DNA of 64,000 nt, from the NCBI GenBank assembly GCA_964546815.1, contig CAZJLR010000014.1:62001-126000 (forward strand), in the 5' to 3' direction. The notes beneath the pieces are model-generated. The model saw nothing but the letters and a program-made list of their open reading frames with translations. It did not search any database and was not told the origin of the DNA. The stretch is from JAIEPM01 sp964546815 (GTDB lineage: Bacteria > Cyanobacteriota > Vampirovibrionia > Obscuribacterales > Obscuribacteraceae). Position numbers and translations under genes: made by a program. Position 1 is the stretch's first letter; each line of letters opens with the position of its first letter. Shown here piece after piece: positions 8,196 to 17,623 of this stretch.

Positions 8196-11100
8196 ATGGC
8201 GGCGCCAGACAAAGAAATCACCAAACCCCCTGAGCCAAAGCCGGCAGACCCCAAGGCTGAAAAGCCCGGTCAGCAGGGCGATACCCACGTTCCTGACGCT
8301 GGTCATGCCAATGGAAGTTTTCCGGCTGAAATCGGCAAAGACATCACGGGGATGCCTTCAACGCCGGCTGAAAGGCAAAAAAAGTTGGACGAATTCAAGA
8401 AAGAGACTTCAGTCACGGGCAACGTAAGCACAGGCTCGATTAAAAACTCAGATGGCTCTTTGACGCCGATTTACAAAACATATGACTCGAAAACAGGTGT
8501 CGAAAACGTATATATTCCAAAGCCAGACGGCAGTGGCTTTACTGAAAACCGCTATGACAAAGCAACGAAGTCCTATGTGCCAAGCGACGGCAAGGGGGAA
8601 CCCTTCAAGATAAGCAGCAATGGGCAGATTACAAAATTAGACAATACGCCAGTCAAAACGGAACCCTCAAAAACTGAGATACAACCTCCAAAAATAGAAA
8701 ACCAGCCAACTCGCAACCAGGAGCAATTTCAGAAGTTTGAACCGCCACCGGTCAGACAAATAGAGCCGCGAAAAGAAGCGACGGTAAATGTAAATGATGG
8801 TGGCTTACATCCGACACCGACGCCGCAACCAACAGACAAAGTGGTGGCTCCTCCAGGCGGCGCCGTCGATAAAGTGGTGGTGAATCCAAGCAATCCCGGC
8901 ACAGCGGCCGAGCATCCGACGCCCGGTCGAGAAACCAGTGCCGCATGGTCTAACATGACGGCGCAAGAACATTTAGCAAAACATCAGGAAGCGATCAAAA
9001 CAGCGCAGGAGCAATACCGCCAGGGCACTGTTGATGCACCGCCGACAAAAGTTGATAAAACCTTCGTTCCCCCCAGTGATGCGCACCCAGCGAATGCGCC
9101 TTCTGGTCCAGCCCCTGTCGACAAATTCCCAGCAGCGCCCACCCGTGTGGACACCCGAGTAGACCCCCCGATCGCTCACGTAGACCAGCCCCTCAAAGGG
9201 CAAGCCGTGATAAACGACACTAAAATTCCCGGCTCAGATATCAGACCAGGAACTCCACAAACGCCCGCCGTTCCGCGTGATGGTGATATCAAAGCGCCTG
9301 TGCCGAGAGACGTGGCGCCTACAGGAAAAATAGACGTTCCGGTAGATAGGGCCGGCAAACAGCTAGACCCAATTCAACAGGCAACTCTCGAAGCCAAATT
9401 AGCAGGTCAATTGCAAACATTGGGTCGCAACCCGGAAGGGAAAATCAATGTAGCCGAATTCATCGCCAAGTTGCAGGAAGGAAAATTCCAAGACGGCAAG
9501 TTTCAAGATGGAAAGTTTCTTGATGGAAAGACTCCACTAATTGGCAAAGAAGTAGAGTTATTCAAAGTCTTGAGCAACATGAAGCCTGAAGAACTGGGCA
9601 GCCTCAAGGCGTTTTTAAGCGATGGCTCAAAAACGAGTTTCGATTTCAAACATTTAGATGGTCGCACACAGCAAGACCTCGCAAAAGTTTTTGACTCAAT
9701 TCTCAAAGGTGGAACAGGAGAGCGCAGTCCGCTATTCGATCTACTAGGAGACAAAGCCAGAGGCTTTGACAAAATTCCATCGGGCGATCAATCTCGCATT
9801 TTACTCACCGAATTACTGCGCGCCATGAAAGATATGCCAGGCGCCGCAGGTCTTGCTGGTCGAATGGAAGCCAATGCAGGATTTTTCGGACGCATGGATG
9901 CTACTGCAGCTGCGACGGGCCGCTTAGACATAGGAACACTCCTAGGTCGCAGCATGGGAGCCGATGGTCGCCCCGGTGAATTCCATTTACAAGCCAAAGA
10001 CAGCGAAGCTCTGCAAGCATTACTCGCTCGTTTGCAATCAAAAGATTTCTTGACTGCTAACCAGGGCACGCTTGCAGATCGAGCCATGACAATGAGACTC
10101 GAAGGAAAAGTTGAGCTGAAAGTCGATGCCAAACTTGATGGCAAAACCGAAATTAAGAGTGAATCAAAAGTTGATGCACTTCTACAAGAAAACCGCACGG
10201 CAAGACTCAGTGAAGCCGTTAGAGAAGCGCTCGGCAAGTCAGGTGAAATTAGTCGCGGTCTTGGTCCAAAAGAACAAGCGGAAAATAGAAACGATGCACA
10301 ACAGCGCCTGCTTGATACAGAAGCTTTAAAATCCAAAATTGAAATTAAGAGCGAAACAAAATCAGAAACAGCCAAAGCAGATGCATTAGCTGAGACCAAA
10401 ACAAAACAGCAGCAACAAGAACTCGACGAAATAACAAAGAAAAAACAGCTTGATGAAAACCTCGCCGAAAGCAAGCGCCTGCATGACCAACTTCTTGCTC
10501 AGCAACTGAAAGAGCAACAAGAGCGTGAGGAAAAACAAAGACAACTTGACGAACGAAACGAGAAAGAGCGTCAAGAAAGAGAACTCAAAGAAAAGCAAAA
10601 ACAAGACGAGAAAAAGAAACAAGAAGACAACGAGAGAATTCACATTGTCGCTAAAGGAGACACCTTAAACTCACTAGCCAAACGCTATTTCAACAACAAA
10701 TCGTACGCTGAAATTATCTTTGACCGCAACAAGGCAAGCATCAATGTAGTCTCTCACAAAGGACGCAAGTATAGTGATTTGCAAGTAAAGCAAAAAATCA
10801 TGATACCAAATCAGCGTTTTGTTGATAATTTCAAACAATCGATGATTTCACACCGAGGCATCGACTTTGGTGGCGTAAATTACGGTTCGGTTGAAGATGA
10901 ATTGAAATCAAAATATGGTATCAACTGGGATGGCACAGCAGCATTTGCAGGCACCAGGTCTGCGTTGGGAGCAAAAGACTCAGCACCAATCCAACGACGC
11001 TCATTCTCTGGAAAAGGTGCAGTACAAACCAGCGAAAGACGGGAAAGCATAGAATCAATGCTCGGGCCAGTCGCGGCAGAAAGCAGCAAAACAAGAAAGC

Positions 11101-12125
11101 AAACAGTTCATCTTGGACAAACAATCAAGAGCATTGCAAACAAACTGTACGGCAGCCCCGCATACTGGCGCCTGCTTGCGCTGAAAAACAATTTGAGCAC
11201 CGAAGTTGACAAACGCAAAGACCCTGTCGTGCAACTGCATCGTGGACAGATGCTGCGTCTACCTGATGCCGATGAAATTGCTTCATTCCAAAGAGACCCC
11301 GACAATCCGGTTGTCGTGTCGCTATATACTGACGATTACGGTCTCTTCCAACCGCTCACAAGGCGGTGCGGCAATTGCGAACGCGACACACTTTCAATGG
11401 CAGTGGTATGCGTCTCGTGTGGTTTCGATATGGACTGTCCGGTAGAAGACGATTTCGAACCGGCCGATGAAGAGAGTCTTGAGACTGACGCGGATCACAC
11501 GGATCATCAGGAGACGGCGGATGCGCCAACTCAAGATGATGACGAAGACGAAAACAAAAACAAAGAAGCTGCCGAAGAAGGAACATACAACTACGCCAGT
11601 CCACCTCAAAGTGAAAGTTCAAACGACTCTGACGATCCTCTCGATCAAATCGCGGCGGTAGAACTTCAAAGCGTGACTTTCGTTGACCGAAAGAATCCAA
11701 TGGGCTTCAACAAAGAGAACGGCCAAACACCGCCGGCTCACGAATTTGCGCCACCAATAGAACAAACGCCACCTGAAGATAATCTGTTCAAACTGGAGTT
11801 CGAAAACGAAGGAAGAGACCCACTATGGACTCCAGAACCAACACCAGAGATCATGGACCCGGCGGTGCAAATTATTGAATATGGCATTTCACACGGCGAC
11901 GTGCAGGGACTTTGCATTTCACTTCAAATAGTATGCGATGCCCGATGGTCACCCGTTTTTGACTACCATATTTTCCCTGATGGTTCATACTCGCATCAAT
12001 ATGTACGCGAAGGAGGACGCAAGAGCATGAAAAAGCTTTTGCCACCACAACAGCTAAAACAACTTGCTCACAACCACCTGCGCAACTGCTGGGAACAATT
12101 GTGCAGAGATTACATGCAATCATAG
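8196..12125 (+). CDS. Giant LysM protein with coiled coil and zinc ribbon
   Basis: 1309 residues, no signal peptide. The N-terminal 400 residues are Pro/Lys/Asp-rich and disordered. A short repeat, DGKF(Q/L) three times, occurs near residue 430. About 445-640 is helical. A Gln/Glu/Lys coiled coil covers about 730-814. Two LysM-like peptidoglycan-binding domains follow: 815-872 (HIVAKGDTLNSLAKRYF) and 968-1023 (TVHLGQTIKSIANKLYG). A four-cysteine zinc ribbon (CGNC...CVSC) starts at 1058, then an acidic linker, then a C-terminal domain of about 90 residues (EYGISHGDVQGL...FDYHIFPDGSYSHQYV). LysM domains normally bind glycan outside the cytoplasm while zinc ribbons are cytosolic, so location is uncertain. 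The next gene overlaps its end by 25 bases. Confidence 0.85.
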   Translation: MAAPDKEITKPPEPKPADPKAEKPGQQGDTHVPDAGHANGSFPAEIGKDITGMPSTPAERQKKLDEFKKETSVTGNVSTGSIKNSDGSLTPIYKTYDSKTGVENVYIPKPDGSGFTENRYDKATKSYVPSDGKGEPFKISSNGQITKLDNTPVKTEPSKTEIQPPKIENQPTRNQEQFQKFEPPPVRQIEPRKEATVNVNDGGLHPTPTPQPTDKVVAPPGGAVDKVVVNPSNPGTAAEHPTPGRETSAAWSNMTAQEHLAKHQEAIKTAQEQYRQGTVDAPPTKVDKTFVPPSDAHPANAPSGPAPVDKFPAAPTRVDTRVDPPIAHVDQPLKGQAVINDTKIPGSDIRPGTPQTPAVPRDGDIKAPVPRDVAPTGKIDVPVDRAGKQLDPIQQATLEAKLAGQLQTLGRNPEGKINVAEFIAKLQEGKFQDGKFQDGKFLDGKTPLIGKEVELFKVLSNMKPEELGSLKAFLSDGSKTSFDFKHLDGRTQQDLAKVFDSILKGGTGERSPLFDLLGDKARGFDKIPSGDQSRILLTELLRAMKDMPGAAGLAGRMEANAGFFGRMDATAAATGRLDIGTLLGRSMGADGRPGEFHLQAKDSEALQALLARLQSKDFLTANQGTLADRAMTMRLEGKVELKVDAKLDGKTEIKSESKVDALLQENRTARLSEAVREALGKSGEISRGLGPKEQAENRNDAQQRLLDTEALKSKIEIKSETKSETAKADALAETKTKQQQQELDEITKKKQLDENLAESKRLHDQLLAQQLKEQQEREEKQRQLDERNEKERQERELKEKQKQDEKKKQEDNERIHIVAKGDTLNSLAKRYFNNKSYAEIIFDRNKASINVVSHKGRKYSDLQVKQKIMIPNQRFVDNFKQSMISHRGIDFGGVNYGSVEDELKSKYGINWDGTAAFAGTRSALGAKDSAPIQRRSFSGKGAVQTSERRESIESMLGPVAAESSKTRKQTVHLGQTIKSIANKLYGSPAYWRLLALKNNLSTEVDKRKDPVVQLHRGQMLRLPDADEIASFQRDPDNPVVVSLYTDDYGLFQPLTRRCGNCERDTLSMAVVCVSCGFDMDCPVEDDFEPADEESLETDADHTDHQETADAPTQDDDEDENKNKEAAEEGTYNYASPPQSESSNDSDDPLDQIAAVELQSVTFVDRKNPMGFNKENGQTPPAHEFAPPIEQTPPEDNLFKLEFENEGRDPLWTPEPTPEIMDPAVQIIEYGISHGDVQGLCISLQIVCDARWSPVFDYHIFPDGSYSHQYVREGGRKSMKKLLPPQQLKQLAHNHLRNCWEQLCRDYMQS

Positions 12126-12820
12126 GTGCAAAACCTAAGATCATACTGGCAAAGGGATTAAAAGCCTTTGGCTGGTTTTTATTGATTGTGACTCTTCTCC
12201 TTACGGTAAATCAGCTCGGATACGACGAGTTCGGCAACTTCGAAAATGGGTTTCGCTGCAGCAACCATGAGTTTGATTCCATCCAAGACCTCCTGATGCT
12301 GTTTCGTTCCTTTCTTGTGTTTGTGGGACTTTCGATCCTTCTCCCCCGCTGGTATAAAATCCTCAGCATCCCGCTTCTCGTTCTTTCTATCATGGTGTTT
12401 AGCAATACAACAAGATACGGTAATGACATGCACGGCAGGCTCACCTCAAGTCTTGCAGTCGTTGATCTTGGCACCAGCAGGTTGCTGGCTCACTTAGACG
12501 CGGACGACCACAACCACGGCTACATAAGCATTTGGCAGGAGAAAGACGTTTTCCCAGGCTTGGTTTGGAGCGCAAGAATTGCTTCAAGCGCCGGCTCTGA
12601 TGAGCCTCACGTAGCCTTCAAAACAAACGGAAAAATTATCACCTGCGAAATAACCGAAAATCAGCGTGAACGGTTCAAGAATTGCTTCACCTGTAGCGAC
12701 AAATCCGGTGCAACAAATCTCGATTTTCTACCATGGAATCTCAAGCCTATTGTTAAAGAAATAGATTGCGATACGTCAGATTCTTCGCCCAGCAGGCTAA
12801 ATTCAAGCAATGCACCATAA
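12101..12820 (+). CDS. Membrane protein of unknown function
   Basis: 239 residues from a GTG at 12101 that lies inside the end of the LysM gene, suggesting translational coupling. Three hydrophobic segments are visible at about 22-40, 64-82 and 86-100. The C-terminal 130 residues (LAVVDLGTSRLLAHLDADDHNHGY onward) look like a soluble beta-rich domain. The frame stays open with sensible composition and joins the next gene by an 11-base overlap. I know no family. The start is uncertain because no in-frame ATG precedes the second membrane segment. Confidence 0.6.
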   Translation: MQRLHAIIGAKPKIILAKGLKAFGWFLLIVTLLLTVNQLGYDEFGNFENGFRCSNHEFDSIQDLLMLFRSFLVFVGLSILLPRWYKILSIPLLVLSIMVFSNTTRYGNDMHGRLTSSLAVVDLGTSRLLAHLDADDHNHGYISIWQEKDVFPGLVWSARIASSAGSDEPHVAFKTNGKIITCEITENQRERFKNCFTCSDKSGATNLDFLPWNLKPIVKEIDCDTSDSSPSRLNSSNAP

Positions 12821-13109
12821 CAGTACTGGAATTAAATTTGTCGTAAAGAGTGCTTTGATACTGTCAGTTGTGGTTGCGGTAAACGCGTACATTGCCTTTC
12901 TTTTTCACAAAGAGCTGTGTATTACCAATTTACATTTGAATGAGCAGTTGTTTTTGTTTAGCTTAGCCTCCTGGTGGGTCATAGCATTTTCTCTAAACTA
13001 CCTCTTCAAAGACATGCAGAGTTTTGCGCATGTGAATTATCCGAATGATCAGTGTAGACTTACAAATGCCTACATCACCTTGCAGAACTTTAGTGCAGAC
13101 AGGTTGTAG
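12810..13109 (+). CDS. Small two-helix membrane protein
   Basis: 99 residues. ATG at 12810 overlaps the stop of the preceding gene by 11 bases, which favours coupled translation. Two transmembrane helices are seen at about 13-32 and 47-66, and the C-terminal 30 residues are polar. The ribosome site is weak. No family was recognised. It could be a subunit of whatever complex the upstream membrane protein belongs to. Confidence 0.5.
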   Translation: MHHNSTGIKFVVKSALILSVVVAVNAYIAFLFHKELCITNLHLNEQLFLFSLASWWVIAFSLNYLFKDMQSFAHVNYPNDQCRLTNAYITLQNFSADRL

Positions 13110-13152
13110 GTGTACAGGAAAGACCACTAGCAATAAACACGAAAGACGTTTC

Positions 13153-13887
13153 ATGCAACTAAGAAACATCCTGGCAACAGTAGCATCAATTACTTGCTTG
13201 AGTACCTCGCTTAGCCACACAGCTTTAGCTAAAAACGAAAAGCACGAAGTAATGACTGTTCGCTCTGCAATGAATTTATATGCTGATTCTGTCCGAAAGA
13301 AACTGAGCGCGATTTTTCAAACGCAAAACGTAAGCTACCCGCCAAAACAACTTACGTGGATCGCACTTAAAGAAGAAAAGCTTCTATTGGTATTTGCAAA
13401 AGACATCAAAGGCGCATACAAACAAATCTTGAGCTATCCGATAATCGGAGCAAGCGGCGTTGCCGGACCCAAGCTGAAAGAAGGCGATAAGCAAGTGCCT
13501 GAAGGTTTTTACAAAATCGACGGCTTTCGACCAAATGTTATTGCGCACTTAGGACTTGCTGTTAACTATCCTAACGCTGAAGACAAATTGCATGCTAAAG
13601 AAGAGAAGCGTACAGATCTTGGTAAAGATATTTTGATCCATGGCAGCAAATGGTCGACGGGTTGCTTGGCAATGGGAAATGAACCAATTGAAGAACTCTT
13701 CGTGCTCGCCCACGACAGCGGTTGCAGCAACATTCAGCTGATTTTTTCTCCCTGTAATTTGACTGCGCATATGCCAGACCTTATATACAAACAACAACCT
13801 TCGTGGTTGCCAGATCTATACAAAAGGCTGAAGAATTCGCTACAAAGCTTTCCGATTAATACCACTAGTGGTAGCATGAGTAAGTGA
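13153..13887 (+). CDS. Secreted L,D-transpeptidase (YkuD fold)
   Basis: 244 residues from the ATG at 13153, which opens a signal peptide ending HTALAKN. A longer frame to 13045 would run into the preceding gene. The catalytic signature HGSKWSTGCLAMGN matches the YkuD motif HGxxxSxGC with the nucleophilic cysteine, preceded by YPIIGASG and VPEGFYKIDGF, which are typical of the YafK-like branch. These enzymes form or hydrolyse 3-3 peptidoglycan cross-links or attach proteins to peptidoglycan in the periplasm. Its position beside a LysM protein fits a cell-wall locus, though no operon link is proven. Confidence 0.92.
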   Translation: MQLRNILATVASITCLSTSLSHTALAKNEKHEVMTVRSAMNLYADSVRKKLSAIFQTQNVSYPPKQLTWIALKEEKLLLVFAKDIKGAYKQILSYPIIGASGVAGPKLKEGDKQVPEGFYKIDGFRPNVIAHLGLAVNYPNAEDKLHAKEEKRTDLGKDILIHGSKWSTGCLAMGNEPIEELFVLAHDSGCSNIQLIFSPCNLTAHMPDLIYKQQPSWLPDLYKRLKNSLQSFPINTTSGSMSK

Positions 13888-14089
13888 TGAATGCTTGATT
13901 ACAAACATCATTTTGTGAAAATTTGAAAAGTGGTGACAATTTAAGACTTCGCACCAATAGCCTAGAAAGCGCACCCCAAAGGCATCTCTGCGAGCGATAA
14001 GTTTTGTTCTGAGAAACAAATCATTCTCGACAATAATCATCAGATCTTCTCCAGATATCAATGCCACCAGTCATTTATATATTCAATTT

Positions 14090-14119
14090 TTGAACTTTGC
14101 ATCCAGTCCCGGTATGATG
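14090..14119 (+). promoter_or_regulatory. Sigma-70-type promoter for the ST7-like TPR gene
   Basis: A TTGAAC box (14090-14095) and a TATGAT box (14114-14119) are separated by 18 bases; both are close to consensus. This would start transcription about 75 bases before the ATG at 14202 and make a leader that contains the hairpin at 14158-14175. Confidence 0.6.
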
Positions 14120-14157
14120 AAGACGCCTCTCCACATCGAGGTGTTCATTCAATCAAC

Positions 14158-14175
14158 GCCGCAACTTTGCGGCGC
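14158..14175 (+). promoter_or_regulatory. Leader hairpin upstream of the ST7-like TPR gene
   Basis: Perfect 8-bp arms CGCCGCAA and TTGCGGCG around two bases, 26 bases before the ATG and just before a TAGGAG ribosome site at 14188-14193. It could protect the mRNA 5' end or modulate initiation. Confidence 0.5.
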
Positions 14176-14201
14176 TTGTTGTTGCTTAGGAGTCATTTTT
14201 T

Positions 14202-14972
14202 ATGGATAAAACCAACCGACTAAACAGCATGAGAACTGCTTCGCCAAGATCAGGTTTCAACGTTAGTGCAGGTGGTTCTCACGGCATCAATGCTGGTTCT
14301 GCAATGGACTATATTCATCGTGCTGAAAATTGCAAAATTGGCATAGACGATGCAATTGCACTTTATCGCAAAGCAGTTCAAGCTGCACAGTATGCTCTTC
14401 CTACAAATGCTTTTCTCGATTGGGCAGGCGAATTCTGGCAAATGCCAGAAACACGAATTTACATGCACGCCAGATCATCCCTAGCCCAGCTGCTGCGCAG
14501 AAGAGGAAGTTGCATCGAGTCGGTAGAACATTTCCGCGACCTCATGCGCTTAAATCCACAGGACAATCAGGGCAACCGCTGGTACTTTGCTCCGGCGCTG
14601 CTTGATGCCGCATTGATAGATCCAGCTTATTACAATGAGCTAGAGCAACTTCTGCAAAAATACGCAGAACCTTTTGCAAACATGATGTATTCAAAAGTCT
14701 TGTTTCTTTATCGCAAACAGGGTGCTTCGAACGAGGCAAAATCGGCACTCAGACAAGCGATGCAGAGAAATCCATACGTAATCGACTTGCTCTTGCAAGA
14801 CCCACCGAGAACAGCTCAAATACGCGACCACTACATTATGGGCAGCAGAGACGAAGCACAAAATTATGTGCATGAAGCCTGGTTGCAATGGCGCGACACT
14901 CCAGGGGCAATCGATTTCATTTACGACACTGTCAGAGCTGAACAGTTGCTTGCTACACCAGCCGCAAGCTAG
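14202..14972 (+). CDS. ST7-like TPR protein
   Basis: 256 residues, ATG with TAGGAG eight bases before it. The core (RIYMHARSSLAQLLRRRGSCIESVEHFRDLMRLNPQDNQGNRW) is the characteristic segment of bacterial proteins related to the ST7 tetratricopeptide family, with LNPxDNQGxR as landmark. Helical repeats cover about 70-200. No signal peptide, so cytoplasmic. Family members have no settled biochemical role. It has its own promoter and a hairpin leader, so its expression appears individually controlled. Confidence 0.8.
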   Translation: MDKTNRLNSMRTASPRSGFNVSAGGSHGINAGSAMDYIHRAENCKIGIDDAIALYRKAVQAAQYALPTNAFLDWAGEFWQMPETRIYMHARSSLAQLLRRRGSCIESVEHFRDLMRLNPQDNQGNRWYFAPALLDAALIDPAYYNELEQLLQKYAEPFANMMYSKVLFLYRKQGASNEAKSALRQAMQRNPYVIDLLLQDPPRTAQIRDHYIMGSRDEAQNYVHEAWLQWRDTPGAIDFIYDTVRAEQLLATPAAS

Positions 14973-15079
14973 GCAATTCCAAAAAGACCAGGCGCAAATG
15001 TTTCAGTTAACTGCTTTTTTGGGTACCAAAGAAAAGGGTATCAAGCTGAATAGCTGCAAGCATGTTGCTGTAGAGGTCA

Positions 15080-15784
15080 ATGCCAATTATGAATTCAAAG
15101 TTTAAGGCGACACAGATGGTCTTGATACTAACTTTCCTTCTGATGCCACCGCAGTCGTCACAAGCAGAATCACCGAGCTTCGCACAAGCAGTCACAGATT
15201 ACAAAGCGAAGAAGTATTCTGCAGCGCTGAGTGGTTTTCAAAAAGCAAGCGCAAATAACCCAAATGACGTAAGCTGCCATTACTACATGGCACTTTGCTA
15301 CACATATTTAAATCAGCGCAACCAGGCAAGCAACGAATTTGAATGGGTAGCCAGCAAAAGTACAGACCCGAAACTTAAGGCTCAAGCCGCAGCGGGCCTC
15401 GCGCAATTGGGCAAGAAAGCCCCCACAGCGGCAGCGCCGCAGACAAACAGCTACGCGACAAGCGGCAGCAACAGCGGCTTTTCGCGCGGCACCGTCAGAG
15501 TGATGGAGTTTTATACTACATGGTGCTCTCATTGCAGAAACTTTGCTCCGATATTCGACCAGATGAAAAACAACACCAAGTTCAAGTCAACATGCACATT
15601 TGATCGTCTTGACGCAGAAGCGGGACAAAACAAAAGCCTGGCACAAAAATACTCAGTGACTAATTACCCAACTGTCGTTATGGCAGATTCGTCTGGCAAA
15701 CAAATTGACAGATTTACCGGCGAGCTCAACTCATTCATTTTCGAAAGCAAAATTGAGCGCGCCGTAGCTTCTGTCTCAAAATAG
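15080..15784 (+). CDS. Secreted TPR-thioredoxin fusion
   Basis: 234 residues. The N-terminus is a signal peptide (LILTFLLMPPQSSQA). About residues 30-110 form two TPR-like repeats (YKAKKYSAALSGFQKAS; YYMALCYTYLNQRNQASNEFEW). After a low-complexity linker comes a thioredoxin domain (about 138-232) with the redox motif WCSHC, the cis-proline loop NYPTVV and a C-terminal helix. It should act as a disulphide oxidoreductase in the periplasm, with TPRs for substrate or partner binding. The ATG at 15080 sits three bases after AGAGG; a second ATG at 15089 is the alternative. Confidence 0.9.
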   Translation: MPIMNSKFKATQMVLILTFLLMPPQSSQAESPSFAQAVTDYKAKKYSAALSGFQKASANNPNDVSCHYYMALCYTYLNQRNQASNEFEWVASKSTDPKLKAQAAAGLAQLGKKAPTAAAPQTNSYATSGSNSGFSRGTVRVMEFYTTWCSHCRNFAPIFDQMKNNTKFKSTCTFDRLDAEAGQNKSLAQKYSVTNYPTVVMADSSGKQIDRFTGELNSFIFESKIERAVASVSK

Positions 15785-15796
15785 TTTTTACTCAAA

Positions 15797-16606
15797 TTAT
15801 TTTGCAACTGCTATAGATTCGACACAAGCATCAAGGTCTGCAAGTGTCGGTTTGAAACTATTCTCAGGCAATGCCGCAAGCTTCTTTCCTACTCCAGCAC
15901 CATATGAATCAAACGTCTTGCTAAATTGAGCATATTTTTCCTTGCTCCATTTAGCCGCCGAATCTTTTGCCGGCAGTATTGTTGTGCTTACAGGAAAAGC
16001 CGCCGAAATGTAATACTTCGCATCTTTACTTAAACCCTGCGTGCGATAACGCAAATCTTCGTTATTGATTTCGCCAGGCTCAATGCCGTATTGAGCTACG
16101 AATCTAACCGCATTTTTGTCTTTGTAGTCGAGATATTTTAGATGCACAGTAAACGGAGTTGCAGTGTCTTCCCAGGGCACAATCGGAATTTCCTTTGGTG
16201 CAGCAGGGTGTTTTGCAAGCAAAGTCTTCAGTGCTTTGGTTGATTCTGCCACTTCACTATACTTCTTCTTAAACTGAGGCGTAGCAGCATCTTTTACTGG
16301 AAGAATATCAATCAATGCTTTTGAAGCCGAAAAACTAAACTCTTTGTACTCAGGATTTATTCCATCGGGAATTTCGGTTGGGTCAGTCTGTGCCTGCGCT
16401 TTGACAGTCTTCATGACCGCCTTGCCCCATGACTGGGGATATTTAAATGAGTAACCATCCTGGTTAAACGTTGCCATAGTTTCGGCGCCAGCAGATAGCG
16501 AAAGACTCAGACTTCCGACAGCGATAGCGCTTAAAGCCATAATTACTCGCTTTGCTTGAACACTTTTGATCATCATTTTTACCACTATTTGAATCTGAGC
16601 TTCCAT
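15797..16606 (-). CDS. Secreted protein of unknown function
   Basis: About 269 residues. The ATG at 16606 lies 11 bases after GGAGG; an ATG at 16576 would give a more compact signal peptide and is nearly as likely. Export is supported by the hydrophobic stretch ending LSLSAGAET. The mature part begins ATFNQDGYSFKYPQSWGKAV, a pattern seen in PsbP-like or DUF1795-type lipoprotein folds (FxxxxxxFxxPxxW), so a small PsbP-like fold is possible but unproven. Convergent with the TPR-thioredoxin gene, only 12 bases apart. Confidence 0.75.
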   Translation of the reverse strand: MEAQIQIVVKMMIKSVQAKRVIMALSAIAVGSLSLSLSAGAETMATFNQDGYSFKYPQSWGKAVMKTVKAQAQTDPTEIPDGINPEYKEFSFSASKALIDILPVKDAATPQFKKKYSEVAESTKALKTLLAKHPAAPKEIPIVPWEDTATPFTVHLKYLDYKDKNAVRFVAQYGIEPGEINNEDLRYRTQGLSKDAKYYISAAFPVSTTILPAKDSAAKWSKEKYAQFSKTFDSYGAGVGKKLAALPENSFKPTLADLDACVESIAVAK

Positions 16607-16731
16607 TGTCAACAAAGCCTCCGGGAGTTCTCAGGAGGGTTCCCCTGCCGACTTTAGTTTCTACATACTGCACCCGAAAATTATGCCGTGTATTAGGCGT
16701 CCATAAGCTGAAACTTTTTGCAGCAAGGCAT

Positions 16732-17478
16732 TCATCTATATAGACGTTTCATTGCTTCGGCAACATTGCCGCTAAACGCTGCGCCGTGCCCCGACAACAG
16801 AAGCCTTGCCGGCAAATTCTCATAAGCCCTCACACTTTCACTCTGGGTTTTGTGGTCAAGCGTAAACCAGGGCAAGCCAAACTGCAAAAACAGACTATTG
16901 AAAATGATGTTGTCGCCGCAAAAAATTGCATAATCTCGCTCTGCCCAAAGACTAATGCTTCCGGGCGTATGCCCTGGTGTATGCAGAACCTGCAAAGGTC
17001 CAACAGCGTGAGATTCAAGCAGCGGTTGCAGATCAACGCATGGAGGCGGGTCTAAAATTCCCAGCAATTTTCCTGTTTTGAGAAACGCTGAAGTCGCCCA
17101 AAATCCAGGCAAATCTGCCATAGATTTCCGCCCATCGAGGAAGGGTAATTCGTTTTCGTGAGCGTACACAGTGGCGCTAGTTGCCTTCGCCACTGCCGCA
17201 GCAGAACCGGCGTGGTCGGGATGAGCATGAGTTATTACAATATGCCTCAAAGGTAAGCCAATGCGAGCGATTACATTCAAGATAACTCGTGCATTCCACG
17301 GCGAACCCGCATCTACCAGAGTAAGACCACCGGCATCTTCAATCAACCAACAATTAGTCGGCGCCGGGTAAAAGAAAACAAGCTGCCAGAGCCCCTCTTT
17401 CAATTGTTTGAGCAAATGCCCGGACGTTCGTTCGAGAATTTTGCTCTCTTCAAGATTGTATTGTCCAGCGTTAGACAT
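16732..17478 (-). CDS. Metallo-beta-lactamase-fold hydrolase
   Basis: 248 residues, cytoplasmic. The zinc-binding signature THAHPDHAGS (HxHxDH) is present, preceded by TNCWLIEDAGGLTLVDAG and followed by LHTPGHTPGSISLW and FCGDNIIF, which supply the remaining histidine and aspartate ligands, and SGHGA near the end. This is the glyoxalase II-like branch of the superfamily; the substrate could be a thioester or a phosphodiester but cannot be told. The ATG at 17478 has no evident ribosome site. It is divergent from the SGNH hydrolase gene. Confidence 0.92.
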   Translation of the reverse strand: MSNAGQYNLEESKILERTSGHLLKQLKEGLWQLVFFYPAPTNCWLIEDAGGLTLVDAGSPWNARVILNVIARIGLPLRHIVITHAHPDHAGSAAAVAKATSATVYAHENELPFLDGRKSMADLPGFWATSAFLKTGKLLGILDPPPCVDLQPLLESHAVGPLQVLHTPGHTPGSISLWAERDYAIFCGDNIIFNSLFLQFGLPWFTLDHKTQSESVRAYENLPARLLLSGHGAAFSGNVAEAMKRLYR

Positions 17479-17623
17479 CGTGACTCGACAGTAGCTTACT
17501 TATTAAGAGTAGCATCAGCTGATAAATACACTCTAAGCCGAGATTGTCTAATTGTGCTTGGAATCTGCAAGGCAGACAAAACATGTGAGATACTACTGCT
17601 GGTTTCCGAGACGGAGAGTTGCC

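Larger units (their letters stand above)
13888..14201. other. Intergenic region with promoter and leader hairpin
   Basis: 314 bases between the transpeptidase and the ST7-like gene. The right half holds a good sigma-70-type promoter (14090-14119) and a perfect hairpin (14158-14175), listed separately. The left half shows nothing I can support. Confidence 0.6.

Noticed and set aside
7944..8306. Minus-strand frame of 120 codons before the LysM gene
   Set aside because: It overlaps the LysM start region antisense; lacks a ribosome site, and its composition does not look like a real protein.
9788..10474. Long minus-strand frame of 228 codons inside the LysM gene
   Set aside because: Ser/Ala-rich antisense shadow of a Lys/Glu/Gln coiled coil; the sense frame has clear domains.
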